A DNA stretch of 7,712 nt, taken from positions 1 through 7,712 of the forward strand of contig JAOTTL010000165.1 in assembly GCA_029864385.1 (NCBI GenBank), written 5' to 3'. Of the stretch, positions 5,314 to 7,712 are shown in pieces. The notes under the pieces are model-generated. The model did no database searches, was not told the DNA's origin, and was given only the letters and a program-made list of their open reading frames with translations. The first letter of the stretch is position 1. Every line of letters begins with the position of its first letter. This DNA is from SG8-41 sp029864385. Lineage in GTDB: Bacteria > Pseudomonadota > Gammaproteobacteria > Burkholderiales > SG8-41. The translations under genes and the position numbers were made by a program.

Positions 5314-6522
5314 CTAGAAGCCGAACTGCGCCGGGGCGTCTGCATCGGCCAGCGTTGCGGCCGCGCGCAGGAGGCAGAGTTGGTTGGTGCCATCCGAATG
5401 CAGGAAACTTGTTGCGTCGCGCAGGTACTTCTCGACAGGGTGCTCGTACATGATGGCCGCTCCGCCCAGCACCTCGCTCGCAAGCTTGCACGCCTCGAAC
5501 GCCGTTTCCGAGGCATTGACTTTTGCCAGGAGCCCCAGCGTGCGCGCCTCGGGGCGCTTGCGGTCTGCGAGCCAAGCCGTCTTCCAGATCTGCGTGCGCG
5601 CCGCATCGAGGCGCATCGCTATCTGCGCAAGCATCATCGCCACGGCCTGCTGCTGCGCGAGCGGCCGGCCGCCCTGCACGCGGTCCTTCGCGTAGGCTAG
5701 AGCGTATTCATAGGCCGCGCGCCCAACCCCCAACACGGTCGCGGACGCTTCGGCTTTGCTACCGGGCATGAACTCGGCACGCAGACGGCCGACCATACCT
5801 TCCCCAACCAGAAGGTTCGACACGGGAACGCGGCAGTTCTCGAAGTGAAACGTCCCGTTCGTCGCCAGCCGCTGGCTGCTTTTCTCATGGAAGAACCCCA
5901 CTCTGAAGCCGGGCGCATCGGAGGGGACAACGAAAACGCTGCCGCCTTCCCGAAGCGGCTTCGATGTGTCCGTACGAGCGATCACGAAATAGAGCTTGGC
6001 CATGCAGCCATTCGAGACGTAGCGCTTGGTGCCGTTGATCACGTAATGATCGCCATCGCGCACCGCGGTGGTCCGGAAGTCGATGTCCGGCGCGTCGTAG
6101 TAGCCTTGATGGTCGGAGCCGGCGCCAGCCTCGGTAATGGCAATGGCGAGGGTCGCTTCGGGATCCTTCACGAACGGCGGAATGAATCGGCGCTGCTGCT
6201 CGGGCGTCATGGCAGCCGCGAAAAGGTGCGCCATTTTCCAGCACTGATCCATGATGACCGCAAAGCCGAGGTCGCCTGCGGCGAGCTCCTCTCCAACGAC
6301 GCACAACGTCAGTATGTCGACGCCGGCCCCGCCGTATTCCTTGGATACGCCCAGCGTGCGCAGGCCGAGCTTGTCCGCCGTGCGGATCCAGTCCCAGGGT
6401 ATACGTTCCGCAGCAGTTGGCAGACGATCACGGCGTAATACATCGGGCTTGATGACCTTTTCGGTAAAGTCTCGCGCAATATCGCGCCAGCGCAGGTGCT
6501 CCTCTGTTAGTGCGAAATCCAT
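5314..6522 (-). CDS. Divergent acyl-CoA dehydrogenase with Asp at the catalytic-base position
   Basis: This 402-residue protein has the full acyl-CoA dehydrogenase fold: MDFALTEEHLRWRDIARDF at the N-terminus, AIAITEAGAGSDHQG (126-140) and YVINGTKRYVSNG (160-172) in the FAD/substrate domain, RLATNGTFHFENCRVP (218-233), and a C-terminal helical domain with LGGAAIMYEHPVEKYLRDA. It probably oxidises an acyl-CoA and hands electrons to electron-transfer flavoprotein. The usual catalytic Glu in the EGTN motif is Asp377 here (HSDGTNQL), and by-eye alignment shows no Glu at the alternative helix-G site used by isovaleryl-CoA dehydrogenase. A segment around residues 141-150 (YYDAPDIDFR) looks like a small insertion after the TEAGAGSD motif. 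It is only distantly like the plus-strand dehydrogenase, so they are not recent duplicates. It lies downstream of the enolase-superfamily gene on the same strand, separated by a repeat array. The start is well supported by a strong ribosome binding site. Substrate unknown. Confidence 0.93.
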   Translation of the reverse strand: MDFALTEEHLRWRDIARDFTEKVIKPDVLRRDRLPTAAERIPWDWIRTADKLGLRTLGVSKEYGGAGVDILTLCVVGEELAAGDLGFAVIMDQCWKMAHLFAAAMTPEQQRRFIPPFVKDPEATLAIAITEAGAGSDHQGYYDAPDIDFRTTAVRDGDHYVINGTKRYVSNGCMAKLYFVIARTDTSKPLREGGSVFVVPSDAPGFRVGFFHEKSSQRLATNGTFHFENCRVPVSNLLVGEGMVGRLRAEFMPGSKAEASATVLGVGRAAYEYALAYAKDRVQGGRPLAQQQAVAMMLAQIAMRLDAARTQIWKTAWLADRKRPEARTLGLLAKVNASETAFEACKLASEVLGGAAIMYEHPVEKYLRDATSFLHSDGTNQLCLLRAAATLADADAPAQFGF

Positions 6523-6526
6523 CGTC

Positions 6527-6534
6527 TCCTCCTT
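6527..6534 (-). promoter_or_regulatory. Strong ribosome binding site of the minus-strand acyl-CoA dehydrogenase
   Basis: On the minus strand this reads AAGGAGGA, a near-complete match to the anti-16S consensus, four bases before the ATG. It is by far the strongest such site in the window and contrasts with the MaoC and plus-strand dehydrogenase genes, which have none visible. Confidence 0.75.
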
Positions 6535-6566
6535 CGAACACCGTCACCTTTGACCGGCGACCAGAA

Positions 6567-6688
6567 CGAGTGATGACTACAGGTGATGAAAGGTGGTGAT
6601 GATTACTGGTGATGTACGAACGTTTTAACGGGGTTCATCATCATTATTTCATCACTAGTTCCCATCACCATCATTCATCACCTCTTTG
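6567..6688. repeat. Interrupted inverted 13-bp repeat array, locus 4 (4+4 units)
   Basis: Left units start at 6567, 6580, 6593 and 6606 with exact 13-bp spacing around GTGATG. The loop is 6619-6635. Right units start at 6636, 6650, 6663 and 6676 (CATCATC, CATCACT, CATCACC, CATCACC); the first spacing is 14, a single-base insertion. The ATTAC spacer is in the left arm, as in locus 3. Because the flanking genes here run leftwards, the element has the same orientation relative to transcription as loci 1 and 2. It lies between the enolase-superfamily and acyl-CoA dehydrogenase genes and ends seven bases from the enolase-superfamily stop codon. Confidence 0.9.
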
Positions 6689-6695
6689 AAGCAAT

Positions 6696-7712
6696 TCAGT
6701 CGACGGCAAGGTCCAGAATGCCTGGCTTGGGGGTGAAGCCGAGTCCTGGCGCCTCCGGCAGGGTGAGTGTCCCCTTGACCGGCCCGGGGGCATTGTCGAA
6801 CAGCGCCTCGACGCACTTCCAGCCCTGCCAGTGGAACTCGACACGCCCGCCATTGGGCACGCCGCCGTGCAGGTGCATATTCATGTGCGGATAGTTCCCG
6901 CCCATGGCCAGCGGCACGTTGAAGGCCTGGGCAATGCCCGCCGCCTTCAGTCCTTGCGTGTAGCCGCCGATGTCACGAACGTTGGGCTGCAGGTAGTCCA
7001 CCGCCTCGCGCACGAGATACTCGCGCAGGTACATGAGATCGCTGGTCGCGGTGCTTCCCGCCGCAATCGGAATCGTCGTCTGCGCCCGCAAGCGCGCCAT
7101 CAGGCGCGGGTCACCCTGGAGCACCGGGTCCTCGAACCAGGTCAGATTGTAGGGCTCGCACAGCTTCGCGAGTCTGAGCGCCTGCGCAAAGGTTGCCCCC
7201 TTGTTGGCGTCCATCATCAGCTCGACTTTGGGGCCGACCGCCTCACGCAGGGCGCGCACGCGCTCTGCGTCCTGCAGAATGCTGGCGTCGGTCGGCTGAC
7301 CGAGGATCTCGTCGTAGTCGTGCGAGCCCGCCGCGACCACCATCTTGAGGCTGGTCTGCCCGTCCTTGATGAGCATGCGCGCGACCTCGATCAGCTCCTC
7401 GACGCTGTAGCGTGGCAAGCCGAAGGTAATGTAGGCAGGAACCTTGCTGTGCGCGCCGCCGAGCAGCTTCCAGATGGGCTGTCCGGTCGCTTTGCCTTTT
7501 ACGTCCCACAGCGCGACGTCGACAAGGCTCATCGCGCAGTTCCATGCGCCCATGAAGTACTTGCGAGCGGTTGCCCAGAAGACGCAGGTGCGCACGTCCT
7601 CCGGCCGCAAGGCGTCCATCCCCCGGACCACCGGGGCAACCTCGCGGTTGATGAACTCGCGGATGCCGTACTTCAGCGGGTAAGTGGAGAGCGCATGGCC
7701 CTTGAGGCCGTC
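6696..7712 (-). CDS. Mandelate racemase/muconate lactonizing enzyme (enolase superfamily) protein, 5' end outside the window
   Basis: The frame is open to the window edge: 338 codons are visible and I estimate 40-60 N-terminal residues are missing. GAWNCAMSLVDVALWDVKGKATGQPIWKLLGG is the signature join of capping and barrel domains in this superfamily, whose members abstract a proton alpha to a carboxylate (racemases, cycloisomerases, acid-sugar dehydratases). Two metal ligands are visible at barrel-strand ends: Asp in MMDANKG (codon 7209-7211) and Glu in WFEDP (7131-7133). The third is expected in the AAGE motif but reads AAGS (Ser, 7053-7055). The Lys pair reads K-M-V (Lys 7344-7346, Val 7338-7340), and the strand-6 Asp appears as Asn (QPNVRDIGG, 6981-6983). 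The function is therefore uncertain; a divergent acid-sugar or dicarboxylate dehydratase is possible. It precedes the minus-strand dehydrogenase. The GTG at 7629-7631 is internal, not the start, since the upstream residues (REFINREVAPVVRGMD) read as normal protein. Confidence 0.9.
   Translation of the reverse strand, partial: DGLKGHALSTYPLKYGIREFINREVAPVVRGMDALRPEDVRTCVFWATARKYFMGAWNCAMSLVDVALWDVKGKATGQPIWKLLGGAHSKVPAYITFGLPRYSVEELIEVARMLIKDGQTSLKMVVAAGSHDYDEILGQPTDASILQDAERVRALREAVGPKVELMMDANKGATFAQALRLAKLCEPYNLTWFEDPVLQGDPRLMARLRAQTTIPIAAGSTATSDLMYLREYLVREAVDYLQPNVRDIGGYTQGLKAAGIAQAFNVPLAMGGNYPHMNMHLHGGVPNGGRVEFHWQGWKCVEALFDNAPGPVKGTLTLPEAPGLGFTPKPGILDLAVD

Overview
The window is GC-rich chromosomal DNA from a bacterium, most likely a proteobacterium. 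A betaproteobacterium of Burkholderiales type is my best guess, from the gene types (MmgE/PrpD, CaiB/BaiF, MaoC, paired acyl-CoA dehydrogenases, MR/MLE enolase-superfamily enzyme), from sigma70/Shine-Dalgarno-like signals and from codon choice. The taxonomic call is inference. No tRNA, rRNA, CRISPR array, transposase or phage gene is visible.

Layout: four genes run rightwards: an MmgE/PrpD-family protein (239-1648), a single-domain MaoC-type hydratase (1836-2354), an acyl-CoA dehydrogenase (2551-3720) and a CaiB/BaiF (class III) CoA-transferase (3933-5120). Two genes converge on them from the right: an enolase-superfamily protein whose 5' end lies beyond the window (7712-6696) and a second, divergent acyl-CoA dehydrogenase (6522-5314). 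Together they look like a catabolic locus for a small, probably branched or di/tricarboxylic, organic acid: the CoA-transferase activates it, the dehydrogenase and hydratase process the thioester, and the MmgE/PrpD protein acts on a free polycarboxylic acid as lyase, dehydratase or decarboxylase. The rightward four-gene set has the same families as the Pseudomonas aeruginosa itaconate region (PA0878-PA0882, recalled from memory), but the CitE-like lyase that would complete that pathway is not in this window.

The most unusual content lies between the genes. All four gaps between co-directional genes hold a related, roughly 120-150 bp element built of four 13-bp units around GGTGATGA, a loop, and then four (once six) 13-bp units around CATCACCA. 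The elements are interrupted inverted repeats that could fold into long, regularly bulged hairpins. They occur in both orientations relative to their internal asymmetry, which suggests a dispersed repeat family that has moved or inverted. The single convergent gap (5121-5313) holds a different element with a 10-bp period and a comparable arm-spacer-arm plan. I do not recognise either element as a named repeat family.

Two enzymes on the minus strand have atypical active sites: the acyl-CoA dehydrogenase has Asp where the catalytic Glu usually sits, and the enolase-superfamily protein appears to lack the third metal-binding Glu and several other conserved catalytic residues.
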